From: Schizosaccharomyces osmophilus
Lineage: Eukaryota; Ascomycota; Schizosaccharomycetes; Schizosaccharomycetales; Schizosaccharomycetaceae
Length of the DNA: 64,000 nucleotides
Assembly: GCF_027921745.1 (NCBI RefSeq)
Contig: NC_079238.1
Span: 4,650,001-4,714,000 of the forward strand
Direction of reading: 5' to 3'
This document shows, in pieces, positions 51,636 through 63,406 of the stretch (position 1 is the first letter of the stretch; every line of letters starts with the position of its first letter). The notes beneath the pieces were generated by a model. That model did not search any database and was not told the origin of the DNA. It was given only the letters and a program-made list of their open reading frames with translations. Position numbers and translations under genes: made by a program.

Positions 51636-54600
51636 ACTGAAAGACTTTCAATTTTACTGCTCAGTTTTGTGAGTTATAGTCATCTTACAAATTATACAGC
51701 CATCACATGGTATAATACTACTAAATTTAGTGCACGAAATATCCGCAACTGGCCCCATCGCAAGTGGCTTTTGCAGAATTACGAATTCTTTGGGACCGAC
51801 AAGCATTTTATTAAATAACGCGTATTTGCCGAGTACTTAAGAATATTCCCAAAATAGATATCTAAAGAAATAAGAATTAATTTACTACGAAGACTGAAAT
51901 AATTCCGTATGCGCATACTGTTCATACGAAGCACGCTAGCAAATATAGGGTAGAGTGGGTAGCCAATTTCATATTTCAGTCCTAAGGACCGGATGATAGT
52001 ACATTGCTTAACTTCAAAGGGTATATATATATACGGCTTTAGTGTTGTTGGGTTTAACATATAACAATGAATATGCTCTTCAGTGCCCTTTTTGGCGGAT
52101 AATATTTGGATTAATGATTGCCCCAAAAGTTTTTAAAGCATACCAATAATTAGTTAACTATTATCGATGACTGCCGTGTGCTTACCTTTTTATACAAGAG
52201 AAATATATTAAATGAAACTACCAAAAGTTTATATCCGTCAGAGGAACCTCCAATGGTATTTTAAAATGATCATACAATAATTACACTATCCAGCATGTTA
52301 CTGTATATCATGTTAAATATAATGATTTATCTAGTCAGAAACATGCATTGAAACGAGCCTTTTAAACCTTAATGCTTTGTTCTATCTCGTTTTAAATTTA
52401 CTGTGTAAGTTCCAACGTTCTAAGACAGAATCTCCAGTTAGGAAGAATTTGCTGAAGAACCTATTACATTCATTTTGCAACATATTCGTTAGCATCGCCA
52501 TACTGTTACTATAGATTTATCTCTTTGGGTATCTACCCTAACTAACTCAAAGGTACTTATTCAAACGCCAAAAGCAATTACCACTGTATTCCACTTGCTT
52601 TGTCATAACTTACTAAGTATTTTTGCCGTGACATCAACCCAACTAAAACGTCTTCCTAAGTGAGAGAGATAATGATTACAGCCAATTAATAAAACCAACT
52701 AAAAGCGATATCTTTCCGATCGAATCAAATCCGAATGATCGAATATGGAACATCACTACCAGAGTGACTCGCCAAATCAGTAGAGAAGCAAAGCAGCATT
52801 CCAACTGATTATATTAAAGATTATTTTTTGTGTATAGACATGGTTCCATGGAAACTAGAAGTGTAAAGAGAAAAGTTGATATTTATTTTCATAGATTTGA
52901 TATGAATGAACCTCCATCTTATCCCTAGAAAAAATTGAGGAAAAATACTTAAAAGAAAGTTGGATAATGTCTTCAGGACAGTTCCCAAAGCGTTTGTCTC
53001 TGGTCGCCGGAAAATAGGACGTATTAAAAGACCTCCTGAATATCACAGGAAAAGACATGGGAACAAGTAAACTGGACCCTATATATCTTTTGATAATAAT
53101 GCGCGTATGCAGCGATCGATAATTCGTAGGAATTACCAACCATAAGTTACAAATCACAGGAATCTTAACATTAACCGTAAAATAAATAGAAACAAATATT
53201 ATGAAACAATTGTTGTATCGCTTTCTATTGAAGGAAAAATCTATCCGCCGCGACATTGGAAAAAGAAGCTTTGCCGATGACTATTCCCTTGAAGATAATG
53301 ATGCCACCCTCCCTTTGCGGATATAAATAATAAATTAGAGTATGTAAGAAGTCTTCGTATCAAAATATGCCGAAGTTGACCTCCTTGAGAATTTAACTAA
53401 TTTCAAAATATCATTAGCGATGACGACTAACAAACAAATCAATCAATCCTTTTCTTCAAATCGTGGCGGATGCACATTTAACATTCTGTAGAAGATTTAA
53501 GGTAAAAGGTAATAAAAGAAACTTCAAAATATCTCTATTAGAACGGATTGCAGGTTCGACTATTCCGTTAGAAAAATCACATTGGAGATGAAAAGAAACA
53601 GCAGCAAATATCATTTAAATCCTACTCTATAGATAAAAACTTATCTACTTCAATATGTAGGTCAATACTAAATTACTCTTAAAATCAAAATTGAGTGCAT
53701 TTGCTTAACTGGCATAACCTTGAATAGTATTAGTATAGACATACGTCGACAACAGAAGCAGAAGCGCTAATGGGATGAAAGCTTCACAGGAGGGATAAAT
53801 TTATTAGCATTTATTTATGCAATATACCATGAAATTACAAATATTCGGGAAAATGATACGATTTTTGCTAGTGTGCTAGTTTTTACTCATTTGGCTTGAC
53901 AAGCTTCGAATTTCTAGGTTCCTAGACGGAAAAGTATCTGAGTAGAATTCAATAATCGCAGTATATTATCTAGCCGCTCGTATAAGATAGCTGCGTTTAT
54001 TAAATAACAAGGAGAACGAGATTTTTAACCTCAATTTGAGATTCCAGAACAAATGAGGCAATCTTTATCTTTTGGGTTTGGTTTCTTGTTTATAAATTGA
54101 TAAGTCTTTTACTTGTGTCATACTATTTTAAAAAATAGAAATCGAATTTTAATAGAAAAGTATATTTCTGAAAGTTAATCATATAACACTGTATAGAAAT
54201 ATACCTAGCTGAATGCTTCAAGTGTAAGACTGATATATCCGGTTAATTGACTAACCCGCATCTGAAAACCTACTGAGACCACCATTTGGCTAATTATGAA
54301 GTCATCCAGTTTCCTTAAATTGATGGTACTCGTTGCTTGGATTAGTATATGGTTAATAATATTAATATAACTACCAAAGTTCCGCCGCACAATACAATCC
54401 ACACGGCTCATGAATATTAAACTTGAGTTTGATTATAACTACGTTTGTAAGAAGATTATAGTTGCATTAATATATAGATATTTGCTTAACTGAATATATT
54501 GATCTATTAAACAGGGGTTTTTGATTCCCAGTGACAAAAAAAATTAATGATGCACTAAATGAATCGAGATTGGTAGATGATGTGAGATTTAAATCTAAAA

Positions 54601-55297
54601 TGCCCGAGCACTGATTTTTTTTCCCAAATACGGATTGTCTGTTATAACGATTACTTAAAGCCTATGAAAAGCAATATCTCCGCTTCTAGACTATACAAAG
54701 TTTTTGTAGGTTTTTCTAAGTCGGCCAAGCTCATCGTTGATCCGTTTAAACACTAATCACCTACGACAACTGTACCTATATTGTCTCCCAACCTATTTTT
54801 TTGTGTTCCTCATAATTTTAAACAGCGTTCTATCATTGAAAACTTTCTTGGTTTGTAAGGTTGCTTTCAGAAGACAATCCACTTAATAGTAACAGGTTTG
54901 CACGCCGATTGGGGTCCAGTCAAGACAACTCAGTAAATTACTTCTGGTAATAAAGGAAAGTAGGATTTCTTTGTCTCTTCTAGAAAGTTGTTTGTTAATT
55001 TAGTCATTTCTTAACAATCGGAATATTTTGGAATTTACTTCCATTCTTTAAGAATTGGTCGACTGGTTAATTCTTGAGCGTTAACGTATTGCGTTTTGCT
55101 CGGTAGATTTAAACTTTAGCATCTTCAGTTTTAGCCTTTTTTTCATGTTCCTTTCTCTGAAAAGTTTGCTTAGATACTATATTAATAAGAAAAGCCAAAG
55201 TCAGGAGAGTGGAAAAAGATTAGTATATCGGGTGTTTTTTGATTTTAGTGATACAACCGTACAAACTCTTTCCCACGTCAGCCTTCTGTTCACTTTA
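49479..55297. other. Gene-poor AT-rich tract (K-like region, left part)
   Basis: 5.8 kb with no supported gene. The only frame with some character is at ~49.75-50.02 kb (93 codons, basic, no ATG start), which I cannot assign. No tRNA, 5S or long internal repeat was recognised by eye. Two TGACGTA-type CREB/ATF motifs occur (50551-50557 minus sense, 51256-51263). With the retroelement remnant to its right and the silent cassettes beyond, it is the positional counterpart of silent heterochromatin next to the donors in S. pombe. Confidence 0.5.
51592..51634 (+). repeat. 43-bp poly-A tract
   Basis: Forty-three consecutive A residues, much the longest homopolymer in the window and prone to length change and sequencing error. 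Confidence 0.95.
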
Positions 55298-58200
55298 GGA
55301 AGATTCGACGGATCTGGCCTAATTAAATTAGTGTCGTTTATTAAGCTAATTTAGCCCCTGGACTCAAGGTTGAGTCAAAAGGAGGAAGAAGAACAAAATT
55401 AAACGGAAATTGAAAACGAATTCAATTTAGATAACCCATTTGAGTTACTGTCACGTATACGTAAAGCGTTTGATTCAGAAAGCCCGATGTATTTACATAT
55501 GATTTCTGTTAATATGCCGGAGATTTTCATTCCAATAACAATGTCTGCAAGCGAGTTAAAAGGGAAGGTTGAAAGTATTATCGTACATGCACCAAAAGTA
55601 TTCATCGATGAGGAGAAGAAAATCGCTTTTCTCTATTGGTATTCTCCAAAAGAATATCAGAAAGAGATCAGGGAAATTACGAGGACGCCTGGAACGCATA
55701 GAAACTTTGAAAATTTTTTTTAGTCAAGTTTTTGTTAACGAAAAGGAAAAATCATGGCTTGCACCTATTCCAAGATTTATGTAGAAAGCATGTCACGGTG
55801 AATTGGATTTCAATCAATTGAGCAAATGGGCAAATAATGTCGATCACAATACACTCGTAAGGGCATTAGCTTTCGCTATCCATTCCGATTTTTATATGAC
55901 AGAACTTTCAAAATACAATTATGAGCACAGAGATCCTTCAGCTGTCATCAGCACAATAAACAATCAGGTTCGAGATAGAACAACGAGAAAGCCATTGAAA
56001 GGATCCTCTCCCAAAAATCAGTACCAATATAGGTCGGGAAAGTTTCCTAAAGGAAACGAACGTACTAACAATTATCAAAGGTCGAAACCTAAAAATAATT
56101 CTCAATAATGGCTAGTCACCGAAAGAAGAGAGAGCGATAGAGACAAACTTACCTCTTTAGACAATTCAAAGGGGTAATTCATCAGAATTCTCTCAGATGT
56201 TGAAAATGCCCCTTCAAAAACTTGAAATAACAGATCTGCCAATTAAAATTTTTATAAATACCGGCGCAGCCGTATCCCTCATCAGAGAGGATTTAGCAAA
56301 ACAAATTACTCCTAGATTTAATCCACAAAATCGCAAATTCGCGGGCATAACAAAAGCCTAGTTAAAGTTAGTGGAAGTCTAACATTACCAGTGAAGGTTG
56401 GCAATCAGAAGCTTTACGAAACATTCATTATCACTCCATCTCTCGAGTACAAAGCGATTATGGGTTGGTCGTTTCTTCCAGAGAATGAAAGGTCTCAATT
56501 TATATGTCGAACAAACATTATGGAATCGGATAGTTTCAAGGAAAAAGACATCCTTGAAAAATATAAATAGATATTTAGCGATCATGCAAACATCCCTAAG
56601 GCGTATCATTAAAAAAATGATTTGAAAATTGAATTAACAGAAGAATTACCCGACTTTACACCCAAACTTAGGCGTTATACACAGAAAGAATTGTCAACAA
56701 TTAAAGACAAAGTACAAGGACTATTAGACAAGGGGCAAAAAGAGAACGTTCCTCAAATTTTTTGAGTGCCCCATTACTGGTCCCAAAGAAAGGAACAGAT
56801 CAATATCGGATGGTTATAAATTATAAACCCTTAAATGCACTTACTAAGAGAGACAATTATCCTTTACCAAATTTTGAAGACATTGTTAGTTGTTTAAGCT
56901 CGGCTAAAGTTTTCAGTACTCTAGACTTAAAGGAAGCTTACCATCTATTCAGACTTCAAGATGATGATGAACACAAAACAGCCTTCAAAACACCATTTGG
57001 AGCTTATGAATATTTGGTTATGCCGTTTGGATTAACGAATGCCCCCGCAAATTTCAGAGATATATCAACAAGACACTGATTCCTTATATACATCAGATAT
57101 TGATTGTATTCCTAGATGATATACTTGTCTTTCTCATCGTCGAGAGAGCAACATGTTGAACATCTTCAAAAAGTTTTAGATAAACTGAAGAAAGCAAATT
57201 TATATCTTAATCGCGAGAAGTGTCACTTTTTTCAGAACAAATTGAAGTTCATGAGTCATATTTTTTCTGCTGATGATATTCAAATAGATCCAGAGCGACT
57301 TGACGCCATTTCACATTGGCCTGTACCATATACACTTAGACAATTACAGTCATTTCTAAGATATATCAATTACTCTCGTAGATTTATGCCAAACTTATCA
57401 AAACTAGCTCGTCCATTATTTGACCTTACCAAGAAAAACGCAAAGGTTAAATGGACTGATAAACAACAACAAGCCTATGATCAAGTTTAACAGGGACTGC
57501 AAAATGTTACTATATCAAAACATTATGATCCCGTCAAAGAAACAACATTAGAAACAGACGCTTCCGATTTAGCTATTGGAGCTATTTCATCTCATAAACA
57601 GGAAAATGGAATTTATCATCCTGTTGCATTCCATTCTGCGACTTTTACGGATCAACAATGAGTTTGGCCAACATGGGAAAAAGAAGCTTATGCGATTATC
57701 GCATCACTTCGAAAATGGTATCACTTTTTAGTTGACACTAGTAAACCCTTCCAAATAATAACAGATCATAAAAACTTGGTATCATTGTTTACAAGGCTCC
57801 GCAATACTCGATCGAAAATGAATTGATGGGTAGCCAAGTTAGATCTACATAATTTCGAAATTATTTACCGGCCAGGAAGGAGAAATGAACCAGCAGATGC
57901 AATATCACGTCGCGCTGATCTCAAAGAATCAAATTATTATTCGTGTCACAACATATCCTTATTTTTCAAACATATTCCATTATATACGAGAACAATACCC
58001 CAAACATTCTAAATTCAGGAATATCCTAAATTATCCAAGTGACAAATATATTATTCATAATGACCTTATTACAAATTCGCAAGGACAAAATTTAGTTCCT
58101 AAAATACCTGACTTGATACAGCTTATATGTAATGAATTTCACGATCAACCAGTTTCAGGTGGACATCGAGGAAAAACATCGACACTAAATATAGTAAGGC

Positions 58201-59623
58201 AAAAGTTTTATTGCGAAAATATGACCAAAGACATTGCACAATACATAAAAAATGGTGATACGTGTCAACGAAACAAAAAACGAAACCATCAACGTTATGG
58301 TAAACTACAACCGCTATTGCCGAACAACCTTTTAAACATTATTAAATGGATTTTATAGTGGGAATACCAAAACCACAAGACAACGATGCCGTTTTAACAA
58401 TTGTTGATCGATTTACTAAAATGGATTGGTTTATTGCTTGCAAAACAACCATGACAGCGGAACAACTTATCGAAACATTTGAAGACAAAATTGTATCTCA
58501 ATATGGTCATTCATTTGACATCGTATCTGACAGAGGACCTGTGTTTACTTCAGCAAAATGGATATAATATGCTACCGATCATAACATATTGCTTCAACTT
58601 TCGTCAGGATATCATCCTCAAAAAAATGGTCAGACTGAGCGTGTAAATCAAATTTTGGAAACATATCTTCGCTGTTATATGAATAAACAATTAGATGACT
58701 GGTCACGTTATCCGCAGTACGCACAGTTATGTTATAACTCGACACAACATTCAGCAATTAAAATAACACCAATGAAAGCCGCGTATGGATTTCAGCCTCT
58801 GTTAACAGATCTTGATATACAATACCTAAACGAATGGGAATTCAACATTCAACAAATGATACGGAATCTACTGAACTTATTTAAGAACGCATACGTCAGA
58901 CAAACCGACGATATGCAAAGTATTATAATCATAAAACGAGTCCTCCTCCTATTTTTCAACCAAATGATCTTGTACTCGTAAAGAATGGTAATCTCGATTT
59001 TTTCCAACAATCGAACAAATGGAACCCGTTATCCTAGGCCCTTTCTCTATCAAAAAGAGAATTGCTGAACATAATTATAGCCTAATTTTTCTTACTTGTA
59101 TCAGCAGACGATACCCTGCTACCTTTCACATTTCCGACTTAGAGCCTTATTATTCGGACGCTAATGCGAACAAGTTTATGAGGTACATTAAAATTTTAAC
59201 AATTGAAGAAGCGGTTAATCCACACAAGCCATCTCTCTACTATTGTCTATACCAGTCAACTCTCCCGGATCACGATTTCCTCTCAGCGACATGGTTACCT
59301 CAACAGATCGTAAGAAAACAAAATTTTTCATTAGTTCGTAATTTTTACCTGCGCGCTTCTACATGATAGAACCGCACGATTTTAAGATTCTTCAATTCAA
59401 GGAAATGACAGAATCTTAGGCCGGGAGGTGTCAAGGCCGAGAAATTGTTTTATAATAATACAATAGAGTGTTTATAATGTTATTAGAAAAAGAACAATGT
59501 TACCTCTTTCAAGATGTTTATATACCAAACTTGAAAAGTACGAATCTTCAAATAGGAAGATTCGACGGATCTGGCCTAATAAAATTAGTGTCGCTTATTA
59601 AGCTAATCTAGCCCCTGGACTCA
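55298..59623 (+). mobile_element. Ty3/gypsy LTR retrotransposon remnant (Tf-like)
   Basis: Fossil element of about 4.3 kb on the plus strand. Parts in order: left LTR end (to ~55366), a gag-like region (~55.4-56.1 kb), protease (~56.2-56.5), reverse transcriptase (~56.65-57.4), RNase H (~57.5-57.9), integrase (~58.0-59.0) with a C-terminal part to ~59.37 kb, a short purine tract and the right LTR. The PR-RT-RH-IN order and the motifs in RT and integrase place it in Metaviridae near the fission-yeast Tf elements. It is broken, with roughly half a dozen or more interruptions. The last ~68 bp of the two LTRs still match closely, so it is decayed but not ancient. Confidence 0.88.
59429..59623 (+). 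repeat. Right LTR of the retroelement
   Basis: About 195 bp, starting TGTCAAGG after a short purine tract and ending GGACTCA (TG...CA). The final ~68 bp (from AGGAAGATTCGACGG) match 55298-55366 with a handful of differences. Only this 3' part of the left LTR is recognisable. Confidence 0.75.
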
Positions 59624-59731
59624 GAAAATACTTATAGTTAACTAAGTAGAGCCCAATTTATACAAATACAACTTTTAACAACCCTTAAATCATACACTCA
59701 GCATTATAATAATACAGCGTAAAATTTCAGC

Positions 59732-60080
59732 TGTGACAGTCACAACAGGTGTCTTGTTTATTTTATATATATTATAATATAGTACTTTAAGAGCTTATTG
59801 CTTAATATTGGTGAGAACAATAAGACTAAAGGATGAGATATTGCGAATGGTAAACAAAACAAAGAAATGACTAAATTAACAAATGGGACAGTCCTTTGAA
59901 ACAGAAGTCTCTCGGATAAGGACTTTTTGTTTAACAAAGAGATAGATTACGTTAGCTATCTGAGAAAAGATATATAAACTATGAATCCACAGTCGAACTC
60001 TTCACATTGGAAGACTCGACTGGTTTGGCTAAATAAGATCGTCTTCCTACTTTCAATTTAGTTAACCAGATCCCTGGACA
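59732..60080 (+). mobile_element. Probable solo LTR of a related element
   Basis: About 350 bp beginning TGTGACAG and ending CCCTGGACA. Its 3' part (GGAAGACTCGACTGG ... ATCCCTGGACA, 60009-60080) resembles the LTR end of the neighbouring element with many changes. No internal domain is attached. Ends are estimated; no target-site duplication was seen. Confidence 0.5.
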
Positions 60081-61291
60081 TTACTAGCGTCTATACTCGT
60101 AGCACAACACAGTCCAATTAACGAAAACAATCCTACTTTTGTAGTTATTATTTCCACCGGATATTTATTCTCATAACCCGTGAGAATTACTAACGTGACA
60201 CTTTGCTGAAAAATATGGTATGCGTATATAATAACAATATCTAAGTCACCTTTTGAGTACAAGGGGACTGCTTGTTGATATGAGCATTCACTTAGCTTTT
60301 GCTTTTGCTATTGTTCTATGTTCAGTTTACATTACTAAAAATTTTAGCCCTACTCCTAAATGATACCCAAGTTCTGTGTGCAAACGACTTGTTAATAGAG
60401 TAATTAAAGAAAATTTTTAAATGAATTTGTAATTTAGATTATGCCAGAAAAACAGATTCAGCGTTTACTTATGGACTACCTTAATCTTTCTGGAGTTTTG
60501 ATCCGTTCATTCATTCTACCTTACATATGACTTATTTTGCAAAGCATATTGTTTGGGCGACATAATTGTACTCTCAAATATTTTGTTTTGCTATTCCCCG
60601 TCAAGATTTAAATCCTGTTCATGCCAAGAGCTAGGCTATTGCAACAGATCGGCGTTATAACGCATCAATCATAATATTTTACAAAACAGTGTTTTACATT
60701 TACGGTCAAAGAAAAGCAGCATCTGTCGTGGGAGATGGGCACGTTAAACTTCAAATATCGTAATTATGTTTACTGTTTAAAATTTCGAATTAGTGAAAAA
60801 CCTCTTATGACTTGGAAAGCATCTAACCATAATTTTAGCCGGGTGGTTTGTAAGCGTATATGAGATAAAAATTGTACCTTGGACATTTACAGAGTAGGAA
60901 CTGACATTCTCTTCAACTTAGTAATGTACATTTTTTAGGGTTCTTATATAACCGTTTGCACTGGCATCGACAGTTCCTTCTAGCTCTTGAAGTAACAGTT
61001 TCGAAGAGCATCATGTTGCTTACTCTGCAAACAGTTAGAACCGATGATTAAGCTTCGCTTAGCCGATAATCGCCATGACAAAAGCTAAATGAAAGTTACC
61101 ACACATTTATCATCAACACCTCATGATGAGTACTTCAATACAATATACGTCATGTTACTTCGGAACCCGTCATACACCGGAGAATTCACTGAAACTCATT
61201 AACCAAGCTCTATCTTCGTCAAAGATAGAGCCTGTTTTAAAAATCAAGCTTAAACAGATATCTTAATTTAATCTCCCAGGTAAGTGCCTCA
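60081..61291. other. Gene-poor region left of silent M cassette
   Basis: 1.2 kb, no gene. A CREB/ATF motif lies at 61146 about 140 bp from the H2-like box. Confidence 0.5.
61146..61153 (-). promoter_or_regulatory. ATF/CREB-type site near silent M cassette
   Basis: ATGACGTA on the minus strand. In S. pombe, Atf1/Pcr1 bind ATGACGT sites beside mat3-M and nucleate heterochromatin independently of RNAi. The placement here suggests the same, but it is a single short motif. Confidence 0.45.
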
Positions 61292-61635
61292 AAAGGTTCA
61301 AGAATGAGAAAGAAGCTCAAAAGGTAGAAAAAGATATATAAAAAGATATAGAGAGATATAAATAGTGCATTCAATTGATTATGACAAATGGGATAAAATC
61401 TGAGCTGACAGTATGCTGCTATGACTGTCAACTTGTCATCAAGTAGATGGACCAAATAAAGTCGGATAACAATTCATAGAACTTGATAAATATACAATTA
61501 GAAGTCTTTTATAGTTTAGATTGTAGGGACTGGAATAACATAATTTTTCTGTATGCACAGCATCCAACCTAATAGCCAGAAACGCCTTCCAAATTTACTG
61601 AACCGTGCTTATATGTAGTTTATAGTTGTTGTGTT
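61292..61635 (+). repeat. mat homology box, left (H2-like), silent M copy
   Basis: 344 bp, no mismatch seen against mat1 40465-40808, same orientation. It carries the last 41 bp of the Mi coding region. Confidence 0.93.
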
Positions 61636-61750
61636 TTTGCTTCTTCTTCCTCAAGTTTATTTTGGTTTTATTTGCTAGGGTTAATGAAGAGAGTTTTAGC
61701 TGTATAGCGTCACAAATTTTATAAATTTCCTGTAGTTCCGACGTTTCCAT
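61595..61750 (-). CDS. matMi: Silent-cassette matMi
   Basis: 51 aa, too short for ordinary gene finding. It starts at the ATG at 61750 (METSELQEIYKICDAIQLKL) and resembles S. pombe Mi, a 42-aa M-specific protein needed with Pi for meiosis. The stop and last 12 residues lie in the H2-like box and are shared with Pc. It is divergent from Mc. Presumably silenced here and expressed only after transfer to mat1. Confidence 0.75.
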   Translation of the reverse strand: METSELQEIYKICDAIQLKLSSLTLANKTKINLRKKKQKHNNYKLHISTVQ

Positions 61751-61880
61751 GTTTTTGGTTGTTTCTAAGATAAGAATTTATGTTTTTTTTAGGTAATGTA
61801 GTGAGCTGCCCAGTTAGGTTTCTTTGTTCCAGCATATTTATAGGTGGTGTCTGAAACACTACCTTCTATTCAAACATAAA

Positions 61881-62420
61881 ATGCAAGTGAATTCTACTTT
61901 ACCACAAATGCCTAGTGAAATGTCTGATCCAGAATGGAAATTGAAAAAGTACTTAACAAAAGATGCTTTAAAATCTATTGAAGACGGGAGAGGTGCTGCA
62001 TATTTTGTACCAGAGGGCTATACCCCATTACTTGTTCCCATGTCTCAGACCTACCGGTTTGAAAGCTATGGTTTAGCACAGACTCCACAATTGACATCTT
62101 ATAAACTGGATAACTGCAGAGTACCGGGATACATAATGAAGAACATACGAAAGCAAAACATGCCTGCAAGAGCACCGCGACCACCGAATGCCTTCATTCT
62201 ATACCGTAAAGAAAAGCAATCATTACTATCCGAAACCAATCCTGGTATGACTAATGCTGAGGTTTCTAAATTGGTTGGTCAGCTCTGGAAAGAGGAATCA
62301 AATGAAGTGAAGTTGAAGTACTTTAAGATGTCAGAATGTTATAAAACCGAACACGAAAAACTGTATCCAAACTACAAATATCAACCAAGAACGAGGAAGT
62401 CTAAGAATTATTTAAAGTAA
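61881..62420 (+). CDS. matMc: Silent-cassette matMc, HMG-box factor
   Basis: 179 aa from the ATG at 61881 (S. pombe Mc is 181); an upstream in-frame ATG (61824) would add 19 residues. SOX-like HMG box at residues ~97-170: 'RPPNAFILYRKEKQSLLSE', 'EVSKLVGQLWKEESNEVKLKYF'. The N-terminal block 'KKYLTKDALKSIEDGRGAAYFVPEGYTP' is conserved with S. pombe Mc. Master regulator of M-specific genes; silent at this locus. Confidence 0.93.
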   Translation: MQVNSTLPQMPSEMSDPEWKLKKYLTKDALKSIEDGRGAAYFVPEGYTPLLVPMSQTYRFESYGLAQTPQLTSYKLDNCRVPGYIMKNIRKQNMPARAPRPPNAFILYRKEKQSLLSETNPGMTNAEVSKLVGQLWKEESNEVKLKYFKMSECYKTEHEKLYPNYKYQPRTRKSKNYLK

Positions 62421-62764
62421 TAGTTTTAATATATTTAATTTATTGATGGTCATTAATTCCTATGAGTGCCTGTAATCCTAGTATTCCCAGTAGTCCAAAT
62501 GAGCAGAGCATACTTACCCGGTAAATTGGTACGGCTGTAAAGTTTTGTGCGACAATGGATAGCGATTATCTAATAAAATTATATTACATCTATTAAAGGT
62601 TTAATTAGCGAATAATGATTCAGGTGACATTTTAGTAGGCGTCAGTAGTCAGGTCATGTCCGACCTAGGAGCGATATAGTTCATACATGTCAAAATACAT
62701 GCGATTGAGTGCCCCAATTCTATTAAAACATGCTGTCTTTTTCTTTCCGTTGATATTCTCCAAT

Positions 62765-62827
62765 ATTTTTTTTTCGGAAAACAAATGTATAGGCTTTCTC
62801 TATTGTTTTATGTCGTTCGTTTCCATG
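62765..62827 (+). repeat. mat homology box, right (H1-like), silent M copy
   Basis: 63 bp identical to mat1 41870-41932, same orientation, and inverted relative to 63422-63484. Confidence 0.92.
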
Positions 62828-63406
62828 GGCAATGTTGCAAAAACGCCGAATGTTGCATAACCATTTTTACAGCCTTTTGAATACGTTAATAGTAGTACTA
62901 TGGTAGTTTTAGAGCTCGTGTATTGTCCGTATATCGTTTTTTATGGTAGGGTGAAATTTAATTATGTCGAAAACCATAGTATTCAGCAGTTTTTTTTGCA
63001 TTTTTGTTTAATTTATACTTTTTATTAATCATATAAAATTATTCAAGTCGGTTTCTTACTAAAAAAAAGTTAATCAATTAATAACTCGGCACCTAGCGGT
63101 TTTCTAAATATCAAACAAATTTTATAAGAAATAAAAAATTAGTCTTATTACAAATAAATTAGTTTAAGCTTGATTGGTTTTGATTTGAAAAAGCAAATAA
63201 ATTGAAGATAGTTTCGAACTATCTTCAGTGACTTGAATGGCAGAATTCCATGTGCACACGTCTAAAAAAGCATTTTTAATTAAAAGAACATAAAATTAGA
63301 AACTATTTTGTAATACTTTATGGTCCTAAAGCTTACATACTGGGTCTCTGCGAACTCAGAAACATTTTCTGCAACATGAAGGGGAAAGCAGCTTAAAACA
63401 AAAGCA
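62828..63406. other. Spacer between silent M and P cassettes
   Basis: About 580 bp, AT-rich, with no gene or repeat recognised. The two H1-like boxes face each other across it. Confidence 0.6.

Noticed and set aside
53548-53563. GGTTCGAC B-box-like sequence in the gene desert
   Set aside because: Does not complete a TFIIIC B box (GGTTCGANNCC) and no tRNA fold is seen.
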